From: Rhabdophis nuchalis
Lineage: Eukaryota; Chordata; Lepidosauria; Squamata; Natricidae
NCBI GenBank assembly: GCA_039707465.1
Contig: CM077645.1
Span: 63,082,850 to 63,146,849, forward strand
Direction: 5' to 3'
Length of the DNA: 64,000 nt
Shown here: positions 1 through 11,847 of the stretch, piece by piece
Numbering within the stretch: position 1 is the first letter of the stretch
How the letters are laid out: every line of letters begins with the position of its first letter
The notes under the pieces: model-generated
Told to the model about the DNA's origin: nothing
Seen by the model: the letters and a program-made list of their open reading frames with translations, nothing else
The model's database searches: none
Position numbers and translations under genes: made by a program

Positions 1-1947
1 TCATAAACAGATCTAAACTGTCATTTGCTAAGCCATAATTTATGACCTAAACTATAATTTATTAAACCTCAGTGTCTTGGTGCAAGCATTTATATAACAT
101 ATTACATAAGTAAAGAAACACCCATACTTAGCCTGACCCCAATAAATGCTTGACAACCAAAATGAACCCAATTCCAACACCAAATGTTGGGGGATGGATG
201 GACTTCAGAAAATGTTTACCAATTTGAAACTTCGTTTCCATGACTGGGTTTTTCCCAGAAGTCCTTCTTGAACTGCAGAATCTCTTCAGATATTATATAA
301 ATATCTGATTTGTGTCACCTCACCTGATCTAAGAGGGGGAAAAAATATTTCTTCCTGTTGTTTTCAAATTTAAGCCACTTTAACATAAGCTACCATAGTC
401 ATTCTCCCATGTACTTTCATTTGTACTTTCTGGTTTAGCCCTGAGAATATAATCTTGAACTGCGGTAGTAGCTGGCCCGGTGACCAAGACATCTGGCTAT
501 TATGGACAATATATCAATCCTGAGTGAGGAATAGACAAGACTACATGCAACCCATTATTGCAGAAAGATTCTGCCAGCTTACAACACCATCTGTGCATAC
601 ACAAAAAAGTGACATAATTTCAATGTAAATGAGTTTTTACAATATTTCCATAGACGTGGAGCCAGAATTTTTTTTTTTTTTTTTACAGACAAGCAGGAAT
701 ATGTTCATGAGGTTAAAATGATGATTGGTCGATTCTTTTCAAATATTTATTTTTCTGCTCCCTCTTTTGCTCCCACACTTTTGACACCAACTTTACAACA
801 AAGCACCAGACAATATAGTCATCGTATATTACAACCCTCTCCACTGTAATTATTTGTTAAAAGGAGAAAACTTGTTTTCTACCCAGAACAAATAGTAGAA
901 GGCAGAGCAGCCTGCTGAAGAGACTTATATTAGCCTCCTAGAAGCCCAAATCAATATCTTAGCTTTTTTCTGATATACCCTGGCCTGATATATTTCTGCT
1001 ACTTTTAGAAGCAGTCTTCAGCTGAAGAACAGTTTAGGCATATATTCTTGTCACAAGTCTATTCAACTTTATTGTAAGGAAGTAAATGATGAACATTCAG
1101 AACAATACAAGGACTAGACTAATATGAAGAGAAAAGCCAATAATGAGCCTCTTCTCTACTGCCATTAAGAAAACTGCATCATTGTATCCCTACAATCAAA
1201 GAGAGATCAATGAAGGGTGGCTATCTATTTTTAAAATCAAAGAATATGTAATATGGAAAAAAAAATCATTATAATATTCTTTGCGATGTCCTTTGCTCCC
1301 CAACTCTAGTTGCAGATTTGAATCTCGACAAAAGGTCTCTTAGAACAAAAACTAAACTTTCTTTTTAAAAAAAATAAGAGGTCTAAAACAAGCAAGCTCT
1401 AAAATACCTGTCTTATTCCCCCTTCATTAGTAATGAAAAGCTTTCAGAGGTTGACATTCATTGAAATTTTTTCCATTTTCCTTTCCTTCGATTACAGCTC
1501 TACACTGTTAGTTTTAATAAATGTAGAAGTGAAAAACAATGTGGAAGATGATCAGGTCACATTAGTTTAGCTACCAGCTATTCTTAAAAGCAAGGCTGGG
1601 CATAGAATTTAGGGAATCAGATTTTTCTCATTGCTCTGAACCTATTCCAGGTTATCAAAGGAATGTCTAACATTTAATCAATATCAAAATCCTGCATTTT
1701 TCCTTAGTGTTTATATAGTTGAAAAAGAAGGATCTAATTCTTGCTGGTCACTAAAGAAGGACAGCTGCTTACACATTAGTATAAGACCAAAGTATTGATG
1801 CAGGAGTGTTACCACTTGCTTCATCTTGAATGTTAGAGGCTTTTTACACCAGTCCAGCCTACAAGCTGGACTAAATGACTCTCGGAGATATAACTTGGTG
1901 CTTTTACAGATTCCAAACCAATTCAGAGAAATGCGCAGGACTTTTGA
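1..1947. other. unassigned AT-rich DNA
   Basis: No long open frame, exon-like block or repeat family is recognised here. There is a T homopolymer near 668-684. Old, diverged repeats may be present but cannot be named by eye. Confidence 0.5.
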
Positions 1948-2059
1948 ATTTATTTATTTATGTATTTATTTATGTATTTATTTATGTATTTATTTATGTA
2001 TGTATGTATGTATGTATGTATGTATGTATGTATGTATGTATGTATGTATGTATGTATAT

Positions 2060-2098
<39 letters not shown>

Positions 2099-2103
2099 TT
2101 ATT
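1948..2103. repeat. TTTA/TGTA tetranucleotide microsatellite
   Basis: An interrupted TTTATG block leads into an uninterrupted TGTA (ATGT) run and then a TTTA run. It abuts the 3' end of the minus-strand L2 copy that follows, so the TTTA part is most simply that L2's tail, with the TGTA block as an expansion beside it. Short open frames across it only encode low-complexity peptides. Confidence 0.9.
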
Positions 2104-2548
2104 TAAATTTCTATACCACCCTTCTCCCTTCCTGGACTCAGGGCAGTGAACAGGCAGCAGTAAAAACACGAATAAAAACATAGAAACCCTTTAAAAATAC
2201 ATTAAATAATGGAGCCTGTCTTAAAACCTAGTTAAAATCCCTACTAAAAACCATATAAAACTATAACATTTAAAACTATGCCAGTTTAGAAACTATACCA
2301 GGCCGGCCGCACAGAATAAATAAGTCTTCAAAGCCTGACGGAAAAGGCGCAGGTCCGTGATTGTCCGTAGGTCAGGGGGTAGGTCATTCCAGAGGGCAGG
2401 GGCTGCCACAGAGAAGGCTCTCCCCCTAGGGGTCACCAGCTGACATTGCCTGACTGACGGCACCTTGAGGAGGCCCTCTCTGTGGGAGCGAACTGGATGG
2501 TGGGAGGTATTTGATAGCAGGAGGCGGTCTTGCAGATAACCAGGTCAG
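2104..2548 (-). mobile_element. L2-clade LINE fragment, 3' end
   Basis: Read on the minus strand, this matches the end of the L2 reverse-transcriptase frame seen intact at 60419-62635: the block encoding SHREG..RVPS, then AFSVA.PALWNDLP and TYLF..AG, then the 3' UTR with the CCTGAGTCC-like box. It is 5'-truncated and carries substitutions and small indels. The tail joins the TTTA microsatellite. It is non-functional. Confidence 0.85.
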
Positions 2549-2914
2549 AATTATGAGTGCTTCTATTCATGTTCTGATAAGCCACATCCGATAAAAAAAA
2601 TTGTGTTTCTCCTTTCTGTGTTAGGACTCAAAGGAGAATATTTATGAGTTAGAATTTGTCTTGAAATCAATATATAGTAGACTTACTATTCGAGCAGAGT
2701 GAGTGCTCAAGCAGCTGCCATTTTATGCAGCCATCTTTTCCAGATACACTGATGCGGCTAGCTTTTTCGCTCACCATTCATCACCTCTGCCTCTCACCCA
2801 TCCAGATAGCTGAAAATATGACTTCTGATCCTGTTAATGGGATTGGTACTGAAGAGTCAATGGATACTTCTGCTTCAGTTACCCACCCTGAGGTTTACCC
2901 ATTCCAGACATTGC

Positions 2915-3100
2915 TTGTTTTTTTATTTATTTATTCAGTTTCTATAGCTACTGTTCTCAGCCAAATGGCTCTGGGTGGCTTACAATTCCAAAACGATAAA
3001 ACAGTTACAACCTTTAAAAGCAACAAAACTATCAAAAATACATACAACAGCCAAGATAGTTAACCAACTAAAAAAAAAAAAAAGCCAAGAATCAGAGCCC
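2915..3100. mobile_element. short retroposed repeat inside the SYNCRIP pseudogene
   Basis: The pseudogene reading FQTLL / DAGLP is separated by about 185 bp. That stretch begins with a TTTATTTATTTATT run, contains a TGGGTGGCTTACAATTCC-like box and ends with an A-rich stretch. The box resembles the 3' ends of squamate LINE/SINE elements. The family is not certain. Confidence 0.6.
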
Positions 3101-4200
3101 TTGATGCTGGTTTACCACAAAAAGTTGCTGAAAAATTAAGTGAAGTGTACCATGCAGGGCTAGTTGCTCACAGTGATTTAGATGAAAGAGCTAGTGGAGC
3201 TTTAAAAGAATTTAATGAGGAAGGTGCAGTGGCAATGCTTTAGCAATTTAAAGCCAGTGATCTCTCTCATGTTCTGAACAAAAGTGTCTTTTATATGGGC
3301 ATCAATGAAAACATATAGACAGAAAAACAAGGGACCAAAGTGACAACTTCCTGCAAAGGGCCAGATGAGGCAAAAAATTAGGCATTTTTGTAAAGAACAG
3401 GTTATATCCAATAGGTTAGGTTATATTCTACCAGACAGAGGAAGTATGGTGGTCCTCCAACAGAGTGTGTCTATTCAAGACAACAGCCTTCTGTTGGCAC
3501 TGAGATATTTGTAGATAAAATTCCACTTTTTTGAGGATAAATTTGTTCCATTATTTGAAAAAAAAAAAAAGGATCTATTTGGGTCATCATTTTAATGATG
3601 GATCCCTTGACAGGTCTAAATAGAAGCTATGCTTTTGTCACTTTGTAACAAAGGCACAACTCAGGAAGCTGTTAAACATGCTAACAATCATGACATTTGT
3701 TCTGGAAAATACATTTGAACATATATCTTTCTGCCAATAATAGGCTCTTTGTTGTCTGCATTCCTATGAGCAAAACCAAGGAACAAATTGCAGAAGAATT
3801 TAGCAAAGTAAGAGAGGGTCTCACAGATGTAATATTTTATCACCAACCTGATGACAAAAAAAAAAAAGAATAGAGCTTTTGTTTCCTTGAATATGAAAAT
3901 CACAAAGCAGCAGCCCAAGACAGGCATAGGTTAAGGAGGGGGAAAGTAAAAGTTTAGGCTAATGTTGTTACAGTTGAATGAGCTAACTCCATAGAAGATC
4001 CAGATTCTGAAATGATGGCAAAGGTGAAATTATTATTTGTGTGGATTCTTGCAAATCCAGTCCCAAAAGAAGTACGTAGAAAAGGCTTTTAGTAATATTG
4101 GAAAACCGGAGAAGGTGAAAAATCTTTTTATTATGCTTTTATTCATTTTGGTGAGTGGGATGGTTATTTAAAAAGGGAAGCAGGAATGGCAAAGATTTAG

Positions 4201-5083
4201 AGAATAGAATAGAATAGAATAGAATATTTTTAATTGGCGAAGTGTGATTGGAGACACTATTTCTCTCCGTTGCATTACTTCTCAGTATACATACCAGCAG
4301 CAAAGTGATAAATCATAAATCATAAGATACAATCATAAATCATAAGATGCAACCAACAAAGTGATAATCATATATACCAATAAGAGTAGGTAATACGAAG
4401 AATAGAAAGGATAGTAGAAGTACAATCTGGATACATGTTTATCTATCCTTAGCATAAACAGTGCTGTGGAAAATATATGTTTAGCAGAGTGATGGCATGG
4501 GGGGGGGTGACTTTGTATCTAGTTGTTTTGCCATGCAATGCCTTGTAGTGGTGTGCTAAGGGGACGAGTTGAAATAGTTTATGTCCATGATGTGAGAGGT
4601 CTGTAGATATTTACTCAGCCCTCTTTCTGGCTGGTGCAGTATACAGGTCCTCAATGGAAGGCAGGTTGGTTGCAATTGCTTTTTTCTGCAGTCCTTACTA
4701 TCCATTGAAGTTTGTGCCTGTCCTGTTTAGTTGCTGCATCAAATCAGACAGTTATGTTAAGTACAAATGACAGACTCAATAATTCCTCTGTAGAACTGTA
4801 CCAGCAGTTCCTTGGGCAGTCTGAGCATCTTGAGTAGATGCAGGATGAACACATTCTTCATTATGCTTTTTAAATGAGTTATAATGTTAGGCGTCCATTT
4901 CAAGTCCTGTCATATTATAGAACCACAAACTTGATGGTCTCTATTGTTGATATTGCGTTGCCTATTATTGTAAGAGTTGGTAGGAGTGTGCCTCCTATTC
5001 TACCATCTCTTACAATAATTATAATACTGTCTCTTAAGATAATCTACATCTATTCTACCCCCCCTCCCTATAAGGATAAAGTA
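4201..5083 (-). mobile_element. LINE fragment with AATAG tail, inserted in the SYNCRIP pseudogene
   Basis: On the minus strand this is the 3' part of a non-LTR retrotransposon whose ORF2 ends in an LPSGRRYR-type C terminus. It ends in an (AATAG)n tail, which lies at 4201-4227 on the + strand. It separates the pseudogene codons for NGKDLE (left) from EIVF (right), so it is younger than the pseudogene. I know this kind of sequence from squamate genomes but am not sure whether to place it in the CR1/L3 or the Rex1-like clade. Frames are broken. Confidence 0.75.
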
Positions 5084-5162
5084 CTGAAATTGTGTTCACA
5101 AAGCCACCAGTTCTGAATATGAAAGAACAAAAAGCAGAGACAAGCTTCTAAAAATTAAATGG

Positions 5163-5195
<33 letters not shown>

Positions 5196-5304
5196 ACTAT
5201 GGTTCTTTCCATATGCTCCCACCAACAAGAGGTAGACCAGACTATGGTTATCCTCCTGACGACGACGACGACGATGATGATAATGATTACTGTAACTATT
5301 GTGG

Positions 5305-5489
5305 CAGTGGTGCAATTCAGCCGGTTCTATATGGTTCAGGTGAACCGCTAGCAGTGGTGGCAGGAGGCTCCGCCCACCCACCCTGGTCATCACATCCTGT
5401 TTTTGAAGCTCTGCGTGTGTGTGGAAGATCCTCTGTGCGCATGATCACATTTGCAAACTGGTAGCAAAGATAAGTTCATTTCACCCTTG
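5305..5489. mobile_element. hAT-type MITE with perfect 8-bp TSD
   Basis: A 185-bp insertion begins CAGTGGTG and ends CACCCTTG. It is bounded by an exact 8-bp direct repeat TATTGTGG at 5297-5304 and 5490-5497. An 8-bp TSD with a CAGTGG-like terminus is the hAT signature. It has no transposase, so it is non-autonomous. Removing it rejoins flanking SYNCRIP pseudogene sequence. Confidence 0.92.
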
Positions 5490-5592
5490 TATTGTGGTAA
5501 TGTGAAGATTATTACTATGGTTATGAAAATGTTTGAGTAGGAGCTAGAAGAAGGGGTGGTACAAAGAATGCTACTCTTTCTAAAGGTCAGGT

Positions 5593-5630
5593 CAAGGCAT
5601 TGCATGGCAAAACAACTAGATACAAAGTCA
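5593..5630. repeat. 38-bp exact inverted copy of 4508-4545
   Basis: These 38 bases are the exact reverse complement of 4508-4545 in the LINE fragment about 1 kb upstream. The upstream copy fits LINE context, while this one interrupts the pseudogene's RGG-tail region, so this is the derived copy. Confidence 0.9.
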
Positions 5631-6077
5631 TCATAGCAGAGCTGATTATGCACAAAGAGTTGTCCTGGATCAGCAAGAGATGCTTGTGATGCCCACCAAC
5701 AGGGAAGCTGCAGGCAAGGAAAAGGGATTGAGGCTGATACTGACCTGTACTGACTTGCTAAGTGGGAATACCCCAGAAGCTGGCAGTGGAGTAATGATAA
5801 AGAAATCAAGGCATTTGCCTGCATGGGAGCAAATTATTTTTTAAAGATTCTTCCTGTAAATAACTTGAAATTAAATATGGGACACTTGGACCTTCATACA
5901 AATTTTTAGTACAGTTTCTCTGCAGAGCAAATAATAATTCTAAAGCTAATGTTTTCCCAGTATGTTCAACATGATTGCTCCATAGCATGACCTCCTAATA
6001 ATTCTTTTGAACTTTTTTTTCAAAAAAAGGGGAAAGACTTAATGATTCTCCCATAATTAGAGCTATTTGAATGAAAA

Positions 6078-6625
6078 TACAATACAATACAATAGCAGAG
6101 TTGGAAGGGACCTTGAAGGTCTTCTAGTCCAACCCCCTGCCTAGGCAGGAATCCTATACCATTTCAGACAAATGGCTATCCAACATCTTCTTAAAGACTT
6201 CCACGGTTAGGGCATTCACAACTTCTGGGAGGCAAGCTGGTTAATTGTTCTAACTGTCAGGAAATTTCTCCTCAGTTCTAAGTTGCTTCTGTCCTTGATT
6301 AGTTTCTACCCATTGCTTCTTTTTTCTGCCCTCAAGTGCTTTGAAGAATAGTTCTTTGTGACAGCCTCTGAGATATCGGAAGACTGCTATTATGTCTCCC
6401 CTAGTCCTTCTTTTCATTAAACTAGACATACGTAGTTCCTGCAACCATCTCCAGTCCCCTAATCACCTTTGTTGCTCTTCTCTGCACTCTTTCTATTGTC
6501 TCCACATCTTTTCTACATCGTGGCGACCAAAACTGAATGCAGTATTCCAAGTGTGGCCTTACCAAGGCATTATAAAGTGGTATTAACACTTCACATGATC
6601 TTGATTCTATCCCTCTGTTTATGCA
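6078..6625 (-). mobile_element. CR1-type LINE fragment, 3' end
   Basis: On the + strand it starts with the ATACA-repeat tail and the AGAGTTGGAAGGGACCTT box typical of CR1 3' ends. On the minus strand a frame near 6422-6661 reads [17 protein letters not shown] and [11 protein letters not shown], the conserved C-terminal region of CR1 reverse transcriptase. It is 5'-truncated. The upstream end carries a tandemly repeated CATGTCCCATAACCAG near 6630-6661. Confidence 0.88.
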
Positions 6626-6661
6626 GCCTGTCCCATAACCAGCATGTCCCATAACCAGCAT

Positions 6662-9600
6662 AAATATCTGCCTAATTGTGACTTCAATATAGAATCAGTT
6701 TTTCAACCTAATCAAATAGTCTTCATTACGGTGGAATATGTTATAAAATCTTTCCTTGTCCTTTAAGTGGCATCTAAATTTTATCATAGCAATCCTTGAT
6801 TTGTAGAAATATAAATAGCCTTTGGCATAACTGTTCTGATGTCACAATGGATCTCTGATATTTGTGTCTGTATATGTAACATTAGAATAGATTTGCTAAT
6901 GGTACCATCAGACTTAAAATCTCTTACCATCAAATTTGCAATTTCTTAGTGTGAATTTGTTTTTTGATAGCCTTTGACTATACAAAAATATTTGTTGGTT
7001 TACAAAACAGATGGTCTATCTTAGAGATTTACCTCAGAAATTGTTTAAATCACAGAATAAAACAAAGAATATAAAAGGCATTAAAAAGTATAATGCACTT
7101 TAAAATATAATAAGTAGCATATTCATGTCAAGCTAGACTTTGCTTTGCAAATCAGATCCATTACAATGATTTTTGTTGCTGGGTATGAAGAAAAATACTT
7201 TATAATTAAATAGACTGGGTAATCTGGCTCATTAATAGCATGATGCAACTTTGCCAGATTTTGCACAGGTTTTCTTCAAGAGATCCACCCAAATAAAATG
7301 CAACCCTCCCCAAATAATATTTAATATAATTTTTAATATTATGGAATAGTATTTTCTATTTAATAAGGGAGATCAAAAACTGAAATTGAGAGATAAATGA
7401 AAAGGAAATTGTGCAGATTCAAGCCTAGGGCTCTATTCCTATTTACTTTCCTCCAGGTTATAATCATTAATGACAGCACTTCTTTCCGTCCTTATTCCCA
7501 GTTCACAAGTGAGACTTAGGTAGTTGTTAGCTGTACTGGCATAAAAATAGCATTTTTCTGCGTATTCCAACTGCCTCAAGGATTTGAAATCAGTTACATG
7601 TTAACCATTTACCTTGAAGGCAACACCAACAATCAGTGATGGATGTGATCAGACGCTTGCTGTCAAAAACAAGGCAAAAACTCTTCCTGCTGGTCAGACA
7701 GCCTCTACCAGTTATTTCAATTTCAGTCTTTAACATCTGTATGTGCACTTTAAATCCCAAGTTCCTTTCATAACCCCCCTCCCCTTTCTGTTTTTGATAT
7801 CAGGCTTCAAAACGTAGATCAGAGATGGTTGCTGCTTTGAATACAAATGCCAATGGAACTCCTTTTCATCTCCTTGCTCGGATCAGAACTGGTGCTTGCA
7901 GCTCTTCGTGGAAGGCAAAATTACTGAGAGATTATTGCCCCACTCCAGAGTGCAGAGTGCCAAGCTACCTCCCAGGCCATTTTATGTTGCTACTAAGATT
8001 TAGGGTGATCTGCAAATGGTGGAAGTGTCACAATTGATTGCCAATCAACAGTGGGATAGTGGGTGATGTGATCAATTTAATCTTCACAATGAAGAAATTA
8101 TGCTCAAAACTTGTTGCAGTTGGGATTGAATCTAACCAGACTGTACTTGAAAGGTCCAGCTTGTAGTTTGAGTAGAGTCTCAGCTATAATAGGAAATTTG
8201 ATATCTTCCAAAAATTGGACTACTCTCGTTTAAACAGTCATGAAAATATAATTCATATTCTCATTAAATCTAAACATAACTTGTGAAAAGATACTACTAC
8301 ACTAATTAAAATTGTGCAATTTATATTGGTTTTGAAGATGATTATTATTTTAAAACAGAGGGTGGAAAAAAATGGGAAACCTAGATTTTCTTGTTGCAGG
8401 GTAAGACCTGATCACTCAAAGATGGGGAGGGAGAGCCCCCTAGCTGTAGTTCAAAGGGATGTCCTCCTGTTATAATGAAAGAAATCAGGCAAGGGAAGGG
8501 AACATAATCACTGTCAGGTTTCTGATTGCTGTCTGTGCTTCTTTTGAAATGTATGAGAGAACAGGTGGTAGCATGGACAAGTTCCTTTTCCAAAGAATAA
8601 TAAAAAGAAATGAATATATGTGTTAAAAAGTTTGAAAAACATAAAGATAAGTCTGCAAAATTACTAGAACATCTAAAATGAAGTTGGTAATAACATTAAA
8701 ACCCATTATTTGTTATGACTGCAGTTTTCAGTAAACTGAAATGTTTTAAAGATTGAAACAGTAGATTCTATGTTTCTGGTTTGGGCTACAAAATGGAGAG
8801 TCATTTTAATGTTTCTATCTACCAGGCAGTCATCATAAGCTATCCATCATCGTTCTTCCTCTTTTTAGCTTTATGATAGAGTGGTTTTTAATTCTTCATC
8901 TGGATATTCTGTGAAGCAGATCTTACATAAAGTACAAGATATGAGTTCCAATAACTCTACATTGTGCTGGACTGAAAAGAAAACAAAGGGCCAGCAGGAA
9001 ATAACTATTTGCAGGGGGGGGGGAGGAATGGTTCTTTACTCACTGTTTAAATTGCTGAGCCAGAAGGACAAAATGGGGGGACAAAGTTGAAAGATTAATG
9101 GTACCCATCACTGTATGAGTATCTATACTTTCTGGGAAACTGAAACAAAATCTTTATTTTTGGTTCTGCAACAATTAATTTCCTGGGTGCCTAATTTTAT
9201 TTTTGACATGACATTTTCTGTCTAGTGTCAACAATCTTTGTAGCAATAATAACTCAGAAAAGGACAATTTTCAATTCTAAAGCACATGGCTTCCAAGTAA
9301 AACTGGCATTCTGTGGTCTGGGAAGTGGAAGATATTTTTTTATGTCTGAAACCCATCAATCTGCAGCTTGATAATGAAATTTAGATAAATTGCTTCCTTT
9401 TTGATTTAATGGAACATGATCATATCTTGAGACAATATCTCCATCTTTTTTACCCCTTTTTCTTTTTCTGTTTGTTGGTTTAATAGCAGAAAGTATTAGT
9501 TATGTCTTTATCAAAGATAATTTAAATATGGATAGATTGAGGAAGAGCAAGGTGAATAAAGATGACAGTAATTCTGTAGCCTACACTAATTGCTGCATAA

Positions 9601-10183
9601 ATGCTGGAGGGACTAAATATTTTCTAATAGTAGCCTGAGAAAAGATAAACAGAATACACCTGGGAAGAGAATGGATAATATTTGCAGTAAGTCACCCTTG
9701 CTAATATTGCAATAAGTCTCCCTTGCTAATATTGGGCATGGGGTATTCCCGTCCTGATCCAGATGTGAAGAAATAATGAGAAAGCAGCAGAGTGAGAAGT
9801 GAAAGTAGAAATAACTTGTCTGCTAATCATTATACCCTAGGGTTTGTCATGCTGAAGTTTGTCAGTAAAATCTGGCATATCGCAAAACACTCCTGACTTA
9901 TTTGGTCAATTCTGGGGTTGATTTCTCTCCTTTAATAATACTCTGGTATACATTGATTGATCAGAGACCATAAACGAGCAACGCCTGCTCAAATATCACC
10001 TTGCAGGCAAATTATGATGAACAGCCAGCAAATAGCTGTTGTTTGTAAATGGGCTTACAAACATGCATACATACCCATCACACTAGTCTTTCTCAGGGTA
10101 AGAAATTTTATGCAAACGCCAGCAAAGGACTAAGCAATATTGTGGCATGTGATAAAAAGATGGAAACTGTTTACTGTATACTG
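6662..10183. other. unassigned AT-rich DNA
   Basis: No recognisable gene or repeat family. Short open frames at 7825-8037 and 8881-9090 have no family resemblance that I can see. A 26-bp imperfect tandem duplication with the core CCTTGCTAATATT lies near 9684-9735. Confidence 0.5.
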
Positions 10184-10629
10184 TTTATTGGACTTATATG
10201 CCGCCCTTCTCCCAAAGGACTCAGGATGGCGTACAACATAAAAATACATAATACAAAAGTTTAAAAAAAGATTAAATAGAGAATCCAATAACAATAAATT
10301 AACAATTTACAGTTAAATTTAAAATAAATTAAAATTAACAATTAAAATTAATAAGTTATTTTATTCAGGCCACACCGGCTTTCTGGAAAAGCCAGCTTTT
10401 TACGGTGCGCCGGAAGGATGGAGGTCGAGAATTATGTGGGAGCAGCTCACTCAAAAGGGAAGGCATTCTCACAGAGAAGGCTCTTCCCCTGGGGGTCGCC
10501 AGCCGACACTGTCTGGCTGACGGCACCCTGAGGAGGTCAACTCTATGGGATCGTACTGGATGGTGAGAGGCTACCGGTGGCAGTAGGTGGTCTTGCAAGT
10601 ACCCTGGGCCTAAGCCATGGAGTGCTTTA
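10184..10629 (-). mobile_element. L2-clade LINE fragment, 3' half of a split copy
   Basis: Minus-strand L2 3' end: the tail with the GACTTATATGCCGCCC box, then the C-terminal blocks FQKAG, the damaged WNDLPP region and SHR. It stops at GCCATGGAGTGCTTTA (10614-10629). The same 16 bases resume L2 sequence at 11276, so this and 11276-11585 are one copy split by an insertion. Confidence 0.88.
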
Positions 10630-11275
10630 TCAATTATTATTTTTTATTATTATTATTTTTCCCATTTCAAAAACATTCATTGATATACATTCTTATACAT
10701 ACTATTTAACATTTATCTATTCATCATTAATCTCTATACACATTCTTACATATATACTATATGATACACTTTGGATCGCTTTCTTGCCACCCCGTGTCTC
10801 CATCTTATTTTGCAACAGCCTCACTCTTACTTTCTCAAGCTCCGTTCTCTGCCTTCTTGTTTCCTCCTCTCTTTTTTCCTCTCTTCTCCCTTTTTCCCCT
10901 CGTTTTCATCTATCTTTCTCTTCTCTCTTCTTTCTTATCCTCTCTCCTACTCTTAATTCCCCACCCTTACTTTCTCTACTTTATCCTTTCTTCCTTTCCC
11001 TCCTCGTCTCTCCTCTTTCCGTTGTTGCCTTTGCTTGTTTATTTTCTCTGGTGGGTTCTGGGGGTGGCGTTTCAACGTTCCGAACTTAATATATATATTT
11101 TCCCTTAAAATAAATTTCTATTAAACAATAATTCACATAAACATTGAACATTGAACAAAGAACAAAGACTGAGGAGTTTAATACCTCCTCCAATTTTAGT
11201 CTAATTCATCCCAAGCTGATAGGTGTTATACACATCTTACAGTCGTCTTATAAATCCCTAATTCTCAATATTTCA
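10630..11275 (-). mobile_element. retroposed insertion (L1-like 3' end) with 16-bp TSD
   Basis: A 646-bp insertion lies between perfect 16-bp repeats GCCATGGAGTGCTTTA at 10614-10629 and 11276-11291. On the minus strand it ends in an A-rich AAAAATAATAATAATAAAAAA tail. It contains a long polypurine stretch (the pyrimidine run at about 10850-11030 on +). A long TSD plus an A-rich tail fits L1-type target-primed insertion, and a polypurine tract is common in L1 3' UTRs. The L1 assignment is inference, since no ORF2 portion is present. The + strand open frame over 10577-11089 is only the low-complexity tract. Confidence 0.7.
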
Positions 11276-11585
11276 GCCATGGAGTGCTTTAAAGGTCATA
11301 ATTAATACCTTGAATCGCACCTGGAAAACAACCGGCAACCAGTGAAGGCCGCCTAAAAGGGGTGTAATATGGGAGCACCTTGGTATCATCATGATAACCT
11401 GCGCGGCCGCATTCTGGACCAGCTGAAGCCTCTGGGTGCTCTTCAAGGGCAACCCCATGTAGAGAACATTACAGTAGTCCAGGCAAGAAAGGAGAAGGAC
11501 ATGAGTGACTGTGCACAGGGCATCCCAATCAGGGAAGGAGCGCAACTGACATACCAGGCGAACCTAGTAAAAGGCCAAAACCTAA
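11276..11585 (-). mobile_element. L2-clade LINE fragment, 5' half of the split copy
   Basis: The minus-strand frame 11273-11545 reads SCLDYCNVLYMGLPL, QRLQLVQNAAAQVI and LLGGLHWLPVVFQVRFKVL, the C-terminal region of L2 reverse transcriptase. It continues the copy at 10184-10629. The 5' end fades at about 11585. Confidence 0.88.
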
Positions 11586-11847
11586 CAATAATTCATTCAC
11601 TGTGTCTTTCTATAATTCTCTTAACCATCCTTTCTTCCACAGTACATATAGCCCCTTATCCTTTGGGGGGGGGGGTAATAATTAGTAATTTTCTCATTTT
11701 GAAGAACTTATCAATTCCACCAACAATGACTTTCTTGGCATGGCACAGTCTGCCTACAGAAGTACATGCACATTCATACTCACAACCAATACACTTCTTT
11801 TATCATCACAATGATTCTTTAGATGTTTAACAGATAATGTATTAATT
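11586..11847. other. unassigned spacer between two L2 copies
   Basis: AT-rich DNA with a G run near 11665. Nothing is recognised. Confidence 0.4.

Larger units (their letters stand above)
2700..5900 (+). pseudogene. SYNCRIP: SYNCRIP (hnRNP Q) processed pseudogene, multiply interrupted
   Basis: Translated pieces follow hnRNP Q in order without introns. An N-terminal VNGIGTEESMDTSAS block starts at about 2818. Then come DAGLPQKVAEKL and GLVAHSDLDERA at 3101-3190, QPSVGTEIFVDKIP near 3490, and EEFSKVREGLTDVI near 3795. KVKV appears near 3945, NGKDLE near 4185, EIVFTKPP near 5090, HMLPPTRGR near 5215, YGYPPD near 5245, and the Gly/Arg tail with VLDQQ near 5660. Family knowledge: hnRNP Q is an RNA-binding protein with three RRMs and an RGG-rich tail. 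Details such as VAHSDLDERA and QPSVGTEIF favour hnRNP Q over the close paralogue hnRNP R. Many stops and frameshifts show it is dead. It is split by a small repeat (about 2915-3100), a LINE (4201-5083), a hAT MITE (5305-5489) and a 38-bp inverted insertion (5593-5630). The exact ends are uncertain. Confidence 0.9.

Noticed and set aside
7825..8037. 70-codon + frame with ordinary protein composition
   Set aside because: No splice context, no recognised family and no supporting neighbour; not distinguishable from chance.
10577..11089. 170-codon + frame rich in Leu/Ser/Phe, resembling a membrane protein
   Set aside because: It crosses the L2/insertion boundary and reads a pyrimidine-rich tract of a retroposed insertion.
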